Part shown: in pieces, positions 32,501 to 43,444 of the stretch
Numbering within the stretch: the stretch's first letter is position 1
Layout of the letters: every line of letters starts with the position of its first letter
Assembly (NCBI GenBank): GCA_009801015.1
Contig: VHZZ01006967.1
Coordinates: 8,521 to 72,520, forward strand
Origin: Silene noctiflora
Taxonomy: Eukaryota > Streptophyta > Magnoliopsida > Caryophyllales > Caryophyllaceae
DNA length: 64,000 bases
Direction: 5' to 3'
Program-made: the position numbers and the translations under genes
The notes under the pieces: generated by a model
The model's database searches: none
Told to the model about the DNA's origin: nothing
Seen by the model: only the letters and a program-made list of their open reading frames with translations

Positions 32501-34635
32501 TCCTCGGACCAGATTCTTTTCTACCAAAAGAGAACGATTCGAACAATCGAAGACAATGCTGGTTAAGAGGTTCAGGAGTTTCTAATCCCCTATTCTCTTT
32601 TAGACTGACTATGCAAGACGACTTTCTTCGTTTCACTCTTGATTGGCTACGCAACAACCAACCCGCTTCGTTAAGTCTTTTCCCAAAAGAAGAATTGGAC
32701 CAGTAGTGCCGGCTTAGTTCTCCACCAAACCCTGACTCCGCTCTCGCCCAATCTTCCTTTCATTATCGATCGAGCCAACCCGACTTGAAATTCTTGGCTT
32801 TGCACAAGTAAAGGATTCTGGGAGAAGAAGACTGACCTAAGGTATGTATCGGAATGGAATCACCGATGCATTCATAGACGCAGTGAAAGGTCTTATATTC
32901 TAGCTTTAGTTGCTCCTGGAGCGAGTGAGGTACTAAGTCGTGGATAGAGAAGACAGACCGGGCGTATATATTTAACTTTCAGAAAAGTACTAGGGAGCTT
33001 GTGACGCACGACCCTCAAACTAGTTTTGAATTCCCATGTGTAAAGACGCTTTGTCCGCTGTAGCTTAGTTACTGGGCGTCTCTAACAGAGTCTTTCTACC
33101 AGGCGATTGATTGCGTATTCAATAAAAAGAAAGGGTCAGAGAAGAAGTCTTCCTCAGTTCTGGATGAAAAGGAAAAGACATTACAGCCTCAAATTAAAAA
33201 GGCAGATTTGACACGACCTATATTCTTATTAATGTCTCCAGAAGAAAGTAAGGAAAAGAAAGCATTGAATAGGTGTTTTGGGAATCGAACTTATGCCAAA
33301 GCTTAAGCACTTTTCCGAGCAGCAGTCGGGGAGGCTGGCTTGATCATACAAGAACTTTTAAGGGAGCTCACCCCGTGTAATACACACATTGGATTGGGCA
33401 CTTTAGGTAAAGAGTGGTTTCGCATCTTTGTTTTGTTAGACTTGAGTGGAAGTTTCATTTCCTAAGCTTATACGCATTCTGATATATAAGTCCTAAAATG
33501 TTTAATAAATAAAGGAGAGGGGATTATCTTGCCTATATAATGTATTAATACACAGGACAAACTGCTCGCTACATTAATTCCTCTTGCCAACACAGGCCTA
33601 AAAAGACTCGCGCCAACCATATGAAAGGTTAGAAAGAAAAGATATAATAGGAAAGACGCCCCTAATTCTACATGGGTTCACTTGCTTCGTCCACCCCAAG
33701 CGCACTTCACTCATTTCTTCAGGAGCGGCCTTTCCCTTTAGGGAGCAGCCAGTAAGCGTGCTTAACTTAATTGAAGTGCTCTCTTTCTTTAAAGGACTCG
33801 AACGAAAGACGAAAGGGGGAAGTTACCAAGCCTGCCTCCTAACCTGCTTGCTTAACTCGTGCTTGCCTTCATTCACTAACTGACTTACCCCGGAGAACAA
33901 ACTTCATTCGTATTTCTATTTTAAGCTCTTCCGGTCCTCTAAGAGCTGCCACAGGGCTTCGCGCCGCACCCTTTTCTTATACCTAAGAAACCTAATATAT
34001 ATAATGAATAGCCGGCCCGGCATACGGGATGAACAAGTGTACGCAAGGAAGTGAGCCAAAGATAAGGGCTTTGTTGGCGAGTGATAAGCCGCACGTCGAG
34101 ATTGGCCTTCCTTCACATCCTCTTCTTTTCACAAGGTTTATGATCCGCGGAAAGATCAGCCAATTTTTTTCTTAGCCGAGAGCTGGTAAACTTCATCTTT
34201 ATTTAGGAAGCTTTCTCCCACATTATTGTCTTGAAAAGTTTAAAAATTTATAGATTTTAATACATGGGGGTTTATCTGCTAAAGCAGCTTACGGATCAGC
34301 GTCTTTTCTTTCTTCGAACGTAGGAGAGGGATCATCGACCATTGCATCTGTCCCTTCCGTGGGATCTTCGGCCGATGTCTGTAGGTAGGTAAAGTCAGTA
34401 AGCTACTCAAGAGGATAGTAGGCGGCTTAGTAGGGATAAGATGACTCGCATATAAAGCAAGGGGAGGGCCCGCACCTACGAAAGAACTGTTATGAACGAG
34501 ACGTTTCTCAACCAATTAAACTAACTAGAAGAACTTATGGAACAGACCGGTCTAAGGCTGAACCAGGTGGTTAGGGCGAAAAGGCTGGGTCTTTGACCGC
34601 CTCGTCTAGGCTTAAAAAATTAGGATAAGGGTAGG
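32501..34635. other. intergenic DNA, nothing recognised
   Basis: No gene was recognised. Minus frames at 33916-34116 and 34279-34515 have no motif. Confidence 0.45.
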
Positions 34636-34944
34636 ATGCAAAAGCAGGGAGTCAAATACCATGAAGAAGAAAGCGCCTCATCAAGCACTGTCACACATAA
34701 TACTGCTCTTCTTTTTTGCAAGTACTGCTGCTTCGCTCCTCTAGCTTTCCAGTTCTCGTCTCACTACAAGCCAGCCCTAGGGATGGACAAAGTGCAGATT
34801 CATCGAAATAGAAAGATTGCCTCTTATTTGCTAAGGTTGGCGAATCAAAGAGTCTCAGTCAAGGTTTCGGATCGATCTAATATCGGGAATGCTCATTTCA
34901 TTATATTTTTTATCTTGTCCCTTAATTTAGTTTCTTCTTTCTGA
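34636..34944 (+). CDS. hypothetical ORF, 102 codons
   Basis: A complete ATG-to-TGA frame with an in-frame TAG four codons before the start. It reads KYHEEESASSSTVTHNTALL, then a Cys/Phe stretch, then GMDKVQIHRNRKIASYLLRL, ANQRVSVKVSDRSNIGN and a hydrophobic C-terminus (IIFFILSLNLV). This suggests a soluble part with one terminal membrane segment. No family is recognised. It is among the longest ATG-started frames in the window, but such a length is compatible with chance. Confidence 0.22.
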   Translation: MQKQGVKYHEEESASSSTVTHNTALLFCKYCCFAPLAFQFSSHYKPALGMDKVQIHRNRKIASYLLRLANQRVSVKVSDRSNIGNAHFIIFFILSLNLVSSF

Positions 34945-35370
34945 TCTGACAAAGACTCTGCTGCCTAAGCCAAGTAGTATAACCTCCGGAGTCTAGAGAT
35001 CGGGAGTGGCGTATAGGCAAAGCGCTTTCTCTTTAGCTTTAGAGTAGAGTCAGAGTCAAGTATGAAATTACTAACTTGCTCTGGTATAACTCTTGCTGAA
35101 GCCAATAGAAATGGGAAAAGAAGTTCTTAATGTCTATTCTAAATACTAAATGGGAAAGCAGCAGCTTGAATACAAGAATGGGATATTAATACAGCCGCAG
35201 CTCCTGAATAATATAAAAGAGGAAGAGCGCTCGCATACTCGCATCACAGCCTGATAAGTAAAAAACCCGTTTCGTATTCTTACTTCTATCTTTGTCTTTT
35301 CTATCTTCCAAATCCCCTGGAGAAAGCAATGCACAAAATTTAGGTGAGTTATGTCAAAACGTCTCAGCAA

Positions 35371-35402
35371 AAGAAAATCCAGTGGTTCGAATCCACTTTA
35401 AT
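35371..35402 (+). other. tRNA T-arm-like hairpin, possible trnF fragment
   Basis: agtggttcgaatccact at 35381-35397 forms a perfect 5-bp T-stem with a TTCGAAT loop. It is preceded directly by gaaaatcc. As I remember it, native plant mitochondrial trnF(GAA) has gaaaatcc after the anticodon loop and the same T-arm, separated by a short variable region that is missing here. No acceptor pairing and no D-arm were found, so it is not a functional tRNA. Confidence 0.3.
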
Positions 35403-35589
35403 TTTAGTAGAGCTTCCCAGCATTGACTTCCCTAAAGCCCTGTCTTTTCATCTTATGTACTTGCCCCTCTCGACCACCGGCCACCAAGAAAAAGTTGAGG
35501 GCTTTCGATCAATAAAGATACGCGTATACATAGTACGGTATTGCCTAAAACCTAAAAGGAACCAATCCACTTTCAAGGGACCTTGATAC

Positions 35590-37280
35590 TGAAGAGGCCG
35601 AACAAAAAAGAGAAGGCAGGAAGATCTTGTCTTTCTCTTGTCTATCACCTGGGCGCGGAGTAAGCGCATCCCAATACCTGCCAATCCAAGGTCAGATCTA
35701 AAACTCCTAAGAATGAAGCCAGTATTCGAGGAAAACCTCTTTCTTAGCCATTTCCATCCAACAACCCATCTAAGAAAGTCTTCTTTCTAGGTTCTAGGTC
35801 CAAGAAAAGTGAGTTTAGCCCAATAAATAATAGAATAGCTTAGTCGCATTAAAGGCATTAAAAAGAATCCCCTCACTCAAACAAAAGAGATAAGGAAGGG
35901 AAGGCATTTGACACAAAGAGGGGTGGGTACATACACTGTTTAGGGATGAGGCGCAATTGAAATTGAAGCTGTTCTCGCTGGTGGGCGGAAGGATGGCAAG
36001 TCAAGTCTCGCCCTTACTTTATTTATACTAATTTGACCCTAGCTTAATTGCTTACTGCATAAGGTATAAGGAAGTATACTGGACTTGCTGGAAAGCTACT
36101 ACACTACTTACTCTATTATACGGCAAGGACAAGACCATGGAGACGGGCGTGATGATTAAGGACACTTTGTTCTTGAAAAGATGTCTAAAAGTCTGTTGCT
36201 TGAAGATCAGATCATAAAGAACTTTCGGGGCTCAGAGACTCAGAGAAGGGAAAAGCTAGTCATGTGAATTTAAACTTAATAAGCGAGTACCCTCTGTGCT
36301 AGGCGGAAAGGCAAGATCCACTAAAGAGCCGCCCCTTTTTCACCTTCTACCTACGGTTTTTGTTATAATTAGTCTAGTCTACTAAGACACCCTCTCTTTC
36401 TAATTGAGTCATCTACTCCACCCACTGCCTCTTTTCATTCTATACAAGAAAGCTGGCTACCTGTAAACATCCCATCGTTAACGCCCTCATCCCTGTTATA
36501 AGTATAAGTAGGTATAAAGCTCCTCTCACACCCATTGGAGCAAATTGCATTCTCCCTTCGTTCTAGTCCAGCAAAGATCTTATATAAACTACTCTTCGCC
36601 ACAATGCGATGCCCACACACTATAAGCATCCCTCAAGACAGGTCTTCCTCCTCTATCTTTCTTATAAAGAACGTATATTTTTCGCATAATCGAGGGAGCA
36701 GTCTCTGATTAAGAAGACAATGGGTTTGGCAGCCTTAGTCTCTATTTAGTCAGTCTGTCTTTTTGCAAGGATCCTCTATTGTAATCAAATGCTGGTATGT
36801 AGTTTGGTAAGGTGAAAGCCTCGGCTTATGGGCTCTTGGACAAAAACACAACCGTTGTCGTAAATAAAGAGAAGAGCCGCAGTTAGCTTCTTTCGTCCCA
36901 TATACCTATATAAGAAAGAAAACAATTAGACCTTAAACAATAAAGGAGAAGGCTCTATGCTTAACACATGCAAAGTGAAACCAACTGGAAAAAGATTTAA
37001 TGCATATAACTATATAAGAATATATAAGTTTGGTCCTGGCTCAGAAGGAAGGCAAGATCGATGCTTAACACAAGTTAGAACTTCATGCCCTTTGAATCAT
37101 CCTCGAAAGCAGATCCGCACAGAGCTCTAATAATTGGAGAAGGCCTATAAGCCCTTTTTTTACGGGACGGCCGCCGCTGGGTGTACTAGTTAATAGAGGA
37201 TACCTAAAAGGCATGAGGTTCGGCTTGAGTTCTTCTTCTTTGTCACGTACTCCGTTCTGACATAAGGCCCGGAGGTTATT
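35590..37280. other. intergenic DNA, nothing recognised
   Basis: No gene was recognised. Near 35941 the text gaggcgcaattgaaattgaag resembles gaagacgcaattgaagctgc at 24.3 kb, which may be another small trace of the island family. Confidence 0.4.
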
Positions 37281-37282
37281 TA

Positions 37283-37345
37283 TAGCTCGACTATAAAGGA
37301 GAGTAAAAAGAGGTTCGAACGAGAGTGATGAGGAGAGGGTCAGGG
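37283..37345 (+). repeat. CTCGA...GAGAGG modules
   Basis: GCTCGACTATAAAGGAGAG, then TTCGAACGAGAGTGATGAGG and AGAGGG. The second module is the same as at 45.68 kb and, inverted, at 27.85 kb. Confidence 0.7.
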
Positions 37346-38529
37346 GGATCTTGCATTTTGTTTTCTGGTTCTGCTCCTAAGAGCTCTCTTTCGTATCCAA
37401 GTCTTTCGGGTGTGTTCGTTGGGTAGGGGAGGAAATCATAAAGGACTATCAATTCTGCCTTTATGTTGATTGCTTACTCTCAGTTTATAAGGCACGAAAT
37501 CGAGAACTTCATTGCATGAGTCGTTGACTTTAAAAAAGCCCGAGAAAGGTATGAAGAAGCGGGGGTAGAATTAGGACAGCATTCTTCTATTATCGTACGT
37601 GAATAAGTCTAAGTGTGAATTGAAGGAATTGTAACTACCACATGAACTATTAAAGGCTTTTGTGTCATATGCTCTTTACGACTAACGTAGGGACTTCCTC
37701 TTTTCTTTGGCGCACAATACTAATAAAAATGTGGCTACTTGGTTTGGCTATCAACTTCTTTTGGCTCTAGTACTCGTCCCACCTTTCTTTACCAATACCG
37801 AGGAATATGGGCTTAAAATAAAGCTTGGAAAGAAGCTGTCCCGCTGCAGTCGCTGTTGAGATTCTTAGAGCTATCCTATATAAGAAGAAATCAGGGCTTA
37901 ATCACTTTCATTTCTTTCTGTGAAACCTACCTCCTATAACTATTAGAGGAGTTTAGTAAAGAAGACCCGTTCGAGCTTTATACCTTTGCTATCCTATGAA
38001 GAAGAAGAAGAAAGAACCTTGCTTTCTAAGGGAACTTCTTCGTTGAATTGATGTGTAATGAAAGTTACTGACTATGCGCTAGCTTTAGGTGGAGCATCTA
38101 CTCGATCGACCAGGTCCTGCTAGAGAAGGAGAGCGGCTTGGATCTCTGGATGTGTATCTGGGATAAGTTTCAGGAAGAGAGGAGGAGAGTCGCCCTCTTT
38201 ATAAAGAACGTGAACCCAAAGTATAGGAATTAGAGCCTAGTTGCTGATGGGTCTCTTTATCTATCTTCTATATATAGAGAGCCTTTGCCGGAATCAGAGA
38301 AGTCAGTTGTTTCAGAAAGGCTAATTCATGCTTATGTTCAGCAAAGCTCGATCGGAAAAGAGATCGACTGGAGGAGATGGTCCCTCCTTTTCCAGTAAGA
38401 GTCATTCAAGAACCTACCTTCTCTTTCTATATCTACGACAATAAGGATTTTCTCTTCCAGCGATGCTCCCAAAAGAGGCAGGAAAAAGAAAAGCCCCATC
38501 AAGCAGCATTATTGAGGAAAGTTCAAAAT
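37346..38529. other. intergenic DNA, one possible island trace
   Basis: No gene. A frame at about 37848-37917 reads PAAVAVEILRAILYKKK and then SGLNHFHFFL before a stop. It could be an island-family trace. Confidence 0.35.
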
Positions 38530-38583
38530 AAGCATCTTCTCGAGAAGCAGAAGCATTAGCCGAAACTGATGATCGGAATTAAC
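38530..38583 (+). repeat. coding-like island ASSREAEALAETDD
   Basis: The plus frame reads ASSREAEALAETDDRN and stops. Bases 38530-38553 match the minus strand of 40473-40496 with one difference in 24. gcagaagcattagccga links it to 25.12 kb (minus). The element contains the 10-base palindrome ttctcgagaa. Confidence 0.4.
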
Positions 38584-38589
38584 GGATAG

Positions 38590-39510
38590 GGCTTAATAGT
38601 TGAATAGCCTTTCTTTGCTTTTTTTGTCATAAGGGTTTTTGAATTTGAGATTCGCGTAGACTTGTAAATATAGTGGCACCTGGTTTGATCTTTTCGTGGA
38701 TGAAAGAAAAGGACGATGACGACGGTACATCTTGCGGGACAGCTGCTTTCCTAGGCTAGAAAGTTAACTTCCTTTAAAACAAACCTCTTAGTAGATGGCC
38801 AAGCCGCGGTATAGGCTAGTCCTTTTGTTGGTCTCACTGTTTTATAGCCTCGTGTTTTCTATTCACGCTGACAGATCCATCAATCTCTCTTCTGGTATTG
38901 TGATTGACGACTCGTCTTTTGACTTCATTCCTCAGAGCGAAGCATAGCATTAGGAGGAGCTCCTCAAGCGCAACAAGGTGCCTAGGCCAGGGTAGCTCTA
39001 ATCTAATTCGAATTAAACCAGCCTTTCCGCTCAAACCTCGGAATCGGTTAAGTGTCAAATAACCAGAGCTTGCCAGGATTGCAGTTCAATTCCTGTCTTT
39101 TCTAAAGAAGAAAGCTTGGGGAAAGCGAGACAAATCTTTTCGCCTGTACGGCTGCTTTCTCGGTAGCAAAAGTGCAAGCCTAAACTAAGCAAATCCACTT
39201 CTGATCATGTCGTAAGCTAGAATCAACGATTTGGGATTGTGCACAGGGCGGCTAATCATAACCTTTTGTTAGGAAAGCTCACTCAACGAAGTATATTCTA
39301 GATAGAGGTAATGTAGTAAGATAGTCAGACTAAAGTCCACAAGACATGTGGTCTTTAGTCTTAGGAGGCGTGTTCATAAGTAGCTTTTAAAAGAAGAGCG
39401 CCAACTATGGGTGCAGTGTCAACGGGTTCATTCTAAACAGGAGTGGATCCCCATATAATAAGAGAATCTTCAAACTCTAGGAAGACTATGTTCCAATATA
39501 AAGAGCTGTC
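38590..39510. other. intergenic DNA, nothing recognised
   Basis: A minus frame at 38834-39058 (74 codons, GTG or TTG start, Arg/Leu-rich) has no recognisable motif. No other signal. Confidence 0.45.
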
Positions 39511-39517
39511 TTCTTTA

Positions 39518-39790
39518 TTATAATAGAGTATATGGGGCCTTTTCTACTTTTGCTAACTCCAATGCAACTACCACAAGGACATCTTTTAATTTAAGCACAG
39601 CAAATAGCCGCTTTCTTGGAATCTTCCTATAGGTAAATAGGCGGGATCTCCGATTAAAGCCCTTTACTTTAGATAATAGACCTAGTAGAAAGACAACAAC
39701 TATAAGAGGATAGACTTTTCTCCAAAGCATGGCTAGCAGGAAGAAGCCCACATCTCTTATAATATAAAAGAACAGTATGGAGAAAGAGGC
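39518..39790 (-). CDS. hypothetical membrane ORF, up to 90 codons
   Basis: Minus frame open from 39790 to a TAA at 39518; GTG at 39751 would give 77 residues. It has two hydrophobic segments near the N-terminus (SILFFYII, then YPLIVVVFLLGLL), followed by a basic loop (FNRRSRLFTYRKIPRKR) and an amphipathic VLVVVALELAKVEKAP. This is a plausible small membrane protein by layout. No family is recognised and no ATG start is present in the first part. Confidence 0.2.
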   Translation of the reverse strand, partial: ASFSILFFYIIRDVGFFLLAMLWRKVYPLIVVVFLLGLLSKVKGFNRRSRLFTYRKIPRKRLFAVLKLKDVLVVVALELAKVEKAPYTLL

Positions 39791-39799
39791 TTACAAAGA

Positions 39800-40470
39800 A
39801 AAAGGTTCTGGTATTTCATCATTTACTCTATTTATGTAGAATTTCTATGATCCGTTAACGAAAAGGGCCCTCTTAGAGTCGAGCCAGCCCAACTCGAATG
39901 AGAAGGCGACTGTATAAGAGCTCTTATATGGATGGAGAGCCCCATTCTACAGGAAAAGGGGAATCACTTCGGTAACGTCATAACAAACTGCCCATTAAAT
40001 TTTGGAAAGTAGGTCACTGACTTTAGTATATGAGATTTGTTAACGAGATTCTGAGTTGCCTTCTTATACTCTGACACTGAGGAAGCTCCACTAAAGGTGG
40101 GTTTACGACTTTCAACTGTAGAAAGTTGTCTTTACTCAAGCTTTTTCTCCCATACTCGACGCTACTCTTTAATACAACTCAAGCTCTTTCTTGCCTTAAG
40201 TCTAATCTCTTTCCACTCTTTGCGCTGTATCGAATGTGCCTGATGTAAGTAAAGCCATTTCCTTAGGTCTAGTGAATGTAATCACCATCCTATCCCTTCT
40301 TCTTTTTCTTGTAAGAAATCCCCAACACCTGTATCACCGAAAGCACTTGCTGCTTCTTCTTCTTTATGTCTCGCTTCCTATGTCTTCGTCTTATCATGAT
40401 AACGACGTTATAGTAGTACTACTAGAGTTGAATTCTTCCTTTTCTTTTTTTGAGCTAGGGATGCTATGCT
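39800..40470. other. intergenic DNA, hydrophobic open frame only
   Basis: A 98-codon plus frame (40236-40532, GTG start) is Leu/Ser-rich. Its minus shadow contains the ASSREAKA island, so the plus frame is probably not real. Confidence 0.4.
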
Positions 40471-40500
40471 CGCTTTTGCTTCTCGAGAAGATGCTTTCTA
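40410..40500 (-). repeat. coding-like island ASSREAKA, inverted pair of 38530
   Basis: The minus strand reads KASSREAKASIASLAQKKKR, then ends in LVVLL. 40473-40496 is 23/24 identical to 38530-38553 in inverted orientation, about 1.9 kb apart, so it could support rare intramolecular inversion. Confidence 0.4.
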
Positions 40501-40539
40501 AGCTAAGTTCACTTCATTTTTTATATTATTAAGTATGAT

Positions 40540-42300
40540 AGATATATTGTAGGAGATTCAGATATGCCAGATACAAAAGAAAGAGTTGTCGTCAAATCCA
40601 TAGTGGAAGTCAAGTAGTACGTAGAAAGATTGTAATTAGCCTCTTCTTTTTTAAGTAAGGAAAGAGCTTCTTTTGTAATGCAAAAAAGAAAAGCCTTTAT
40701 TTAGTAGAGCTTATAAGCCTGACCGGATCGATTTCAGTTAGTTAGTGTGTTACATTCTAATAAGTTGGCACATAGTGGGGCGTAGTCCATTAGCGAGTTG
40801 GCTCTTCCTCTTTTCCTCTACATAGGACGAAGACTCCTTATTAAATTAAGAGATTGCAAATGCATGAATGAAAGATATGCAACGAGAGAAATTCCGAAGC
40901 TAATTAGGCTGTCCTTAGTTAGATCTTGAAAACTTTAAATATTTTGGAACATTTAGTATATGGCCAAAGGTATAGACTGAGATTATCTGGATAAGCATCT
41001 CATGTTCTAGTAGTGAAAAGGGCAAATTCCTGGCTCCATTTGATCCCAGGGGAGTCTCTCTTTACTTATCCATATATGCATCTGTGCTTTAGCGGTTAAC
41101 GGGGCCTTGTATTCTTCAGGGAGCTCCCATAGTGTAGAAAGCTGGCTTCACTCATATAGGCAGAAGACTCAGATTACGCTTAAATAAGCAAAAGATTAAT
41201 TAGTATTTACATATAGGCAAGACCGTCATAATGGGAATGTCTTCTTATTCACTCGTACCTCCGATATGATCTCTTCTTAGCAGTTAGGGCCCTTTTCTTT
41301 TTCTTTCTTTTTATTCAAAAGGGAATGGGCAGATTATACTATAGAGACAAGGGCACTCGTTTACTTCATCCGTTTTACTACTACTACTAGCATATACTAG
41401 CATAAAACAAAGATAATATCAATCTAATTAGAAATCATATTGGGCGAGAAATTCTTTATAGTTGCTCTACTTACTATTCGATCCTTTAGAACTCCCCTAT
41501 TTAGTAAAAAACTCATATTCATAATATTACTAAAAAGAAGAGAAAGCAAGATAGAGAATCTGTAAATAGTACATGTAATATCAGCGTCTTCTTGAGCAAG
41601 CGCCCTAAAAAAGATTATAGGATAGGAAAAGTCTTACACGTTAGCAGCCTGCGCATAGTTTACTCTATCTTCTCGTTAGAAAATTGACCCTTCCATTCAT
41701 CCTATTTCATAGCTTTCAATCGCTTTGCTATTACCTAAAAAAGGAAATTCTTAGAACTAGAGACTTATAGCATCACTTCATTCAAGAGCATCTCCTCTAG
41801 AAGTTGTTTAGCCCAAAACTGTCTTATAATATAGCAAGAACAAATGAAAGGGCAAGGCCTTATGCCATTCCTATATACTAGAAAAAGGCAGGGGTCAGAT
41901 CGAGGAAGTACCATCAGCCGGTGCTAGCAGAAATTAAAGTTGGCGTAGTCGATCCTTAAGAAGATGCTTGTGATTCTCTTTTCCGCAGTATCCTACTAAA
42001 AGAAAGTCCCTCTACTCTACAAGAACTCCATGGAAAGCCCCTTCTCACATGGAAGGCCTCGCGGGAAACTACTTTCTTTTTACATCTCACACCTATACTA
42101 TAGGGCATCGTAAGCGGGCACATAAGCAAGAGGGAAGCCTTTAGTTTACACGATTCCATGTACAAGCACCTGCCATAATTAATTTCATAAGAGAAGCAGA
42201 AATGCAATAGTAGAACAAAGGGAGTGTGAATCACTATTTGCTATAGTAGAGTAACAGCCGATCTCGTGCCCATTAAAAGAGTGCGTATGGGAGTCTATAT
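40540..42300. other. intergenic DNA, nothing recognised
   Basis: No gene. A minus frame at 41956-42234 (92 codons) has no motif. A CATAAGAGA nonamer lies at 42186-42194 on the plus strand. Confidence 0.45.
42186..42194 (+). promoter_or_regulatory. CATAAGAGA nonamer, possible mitochondrial promoter core
   Basis: Exact match to the CRTAAGAGA-type consensus known at dicot mitochondrial transcription starts. It stands about 118 bases before the small ORF at 42304. Chance matches are expected in this purine-rich DNA. Confidence 0.12.
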
Positions 42301-42303
42301 TCT

Positions 42304-42420
42304 ATGATGCAGACATCCGACGCTGCAATGGAAGCCTTTTTTCTTAGAGCCTTTGCCCTAGTCTTCATACTTATAACCATACCGGGAGTTGAGGTAGCCA
42401 CGAAATCTAGAAAAGGGTAA
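42304..42420 (+). CDS. small ORF, 38 codons, one membrane segment
   Basis: A complete ATG-to-TAA frame (double ATG): MMQTSDAAMEAFFLRA, then FALVFILITIPGVEV and the basic end ATKSRKG. DAAME resembles VVDAAMG at 8.04 kb. A short hydrophobic helix flanked by charged ends is plausible for a tiny membrane peptide, but there is no known family. Confidence 0.18.
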   Translation: MMQTSDAAMEAFFLRAFALVFILITIPGVEVATKSRKG

Positions 42421-42769
42421 TCGCATACTTTCTTACTGGAGAGACTACACCTTGTAACTAGTCCTTTGGAACGTATAAGTCCATAACGTGGAAACTAAAA
42501 GGTAGACTCTTTTCTCTAGAGAGAAGAGATAGGTAAAGCCTTCTTATATAGTGTGTAGTAAGTGAGATCTTAACAACTAGTGCAATGTATGATGGCAGAT
42601 TGTCCCATCCATAGGGCTGAAGAAAGCAAATAAAGCCAAATTGAATAGGAACTACCACCAATCGACACATTATCAGATACATATATAAGAAAAAACAAGA
42701 TGGAGCATTAATAACATAAAGAATAAAGGGAGCTCGTCTCTGCTTAACCGTTTTGAATTCTATGGGCGT

Positions 42770-43165
42770 AAAGACTCTCTTCGTCCCTCTCGTATCGTTA
42801 ACACTCGAGCCTATTCTCGCCCTCCTTCTTGTTTATATGCGACCTCGTTCCTATCCTCTCACTCTCTTTCGAGCAATTTTAACCTCAGTTGAGCCACTTT
42901 CGGGCCCTATCAATCTCGTTCGAGCACTTTAGGCCTCTTGCTCCCTAAACTGCACTCCCTTGTTACGCTTTTCTTGTCCCTTTAAGCTCAAAGTCAAGGT
43001 CTAGAAGAAGTTGTACTGGGCGTGAAGTTGCATTTCCAAACTCTCTCCTTAACAGTCAAGGGATAAACCCCCGATCCTCTCGCTACGCTCGAGCTATTGA
43101 TCTTTCCTCTCCCTCTCCTTGTCAGTCGAGCCCTTATCCTCTCTCTTCGCTCGAGTACTTTCTTT
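42770..43165 (-). repeat. large CTCGA...GAGAGG modular repeat cluster
   Basis: The longest cluster. On the minus strand it holds CTCGAGTGTTAACGATACGAG followed by AGG (42786-42809), CTCGAGCGTAGCGAGAGG (about 43076-43093), CTCGAGCGAAGAGAGAGG (about 43137-43155), GGCTCGACTGACAAGGAGAG and others. Several modules have CTCG paired with CGAG around loops of differing length. Confidence 0.75.
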
Positions 43166-43314
43166 CCCTTAGGGACAAACTCTATAGCAGTATTCCAAAG
43201 TCTTAAGCATCTATGCTTTGTATTTTGTTACATTAATACTCAATCTTGTATATCTTTATATATGATGATGCTCGTCGCCAATTCAGGTGATTAAGAAGGG
43301 TGGCAAGGAAGGAA

Positions 43315-43400
43315 AGGATTTATAAAGACTCGACTGAAAAGGAGAGAGCCCGAAGTGGTACTCGATTGAAAAGAGAGTAGGTAGAATTTAATTAGCTCGA
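43315..43400 (+). repeat. CTCGA...GAGAGG modules, opposite orientation
   Basis: GGATTTATAAAGACTCGACTG, then AAAAGGAGAGAG, CCGAAGTGGTACTCGATTG and AAAAGAGAG. It lies 150 bases from the previous cluster in inverted orientation, so the two could pair. ggatttataaa also precedes a module at 45.66 kb. Confidence 0.7.
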
Positions 43401-43444
43401 TTGCCTAAAAACGTTAACACGAAGTGGGGCAGAATTGACAGTCC

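Noticed and set aside
39066-39100. gattgcagttcaattcctgtc as a tRNA T-arm
   Set aside because: The stem pairing is poor and no acceptor, D or anticodon stem could be placed around it.
40236-40532. 98-codon Leu-rich plus frame as a membrane protein
   Set aside because: The opposite strand carries the ASSREAKA island shared with 38.5 kb, so the hydrophobic frame is more likely its complement.
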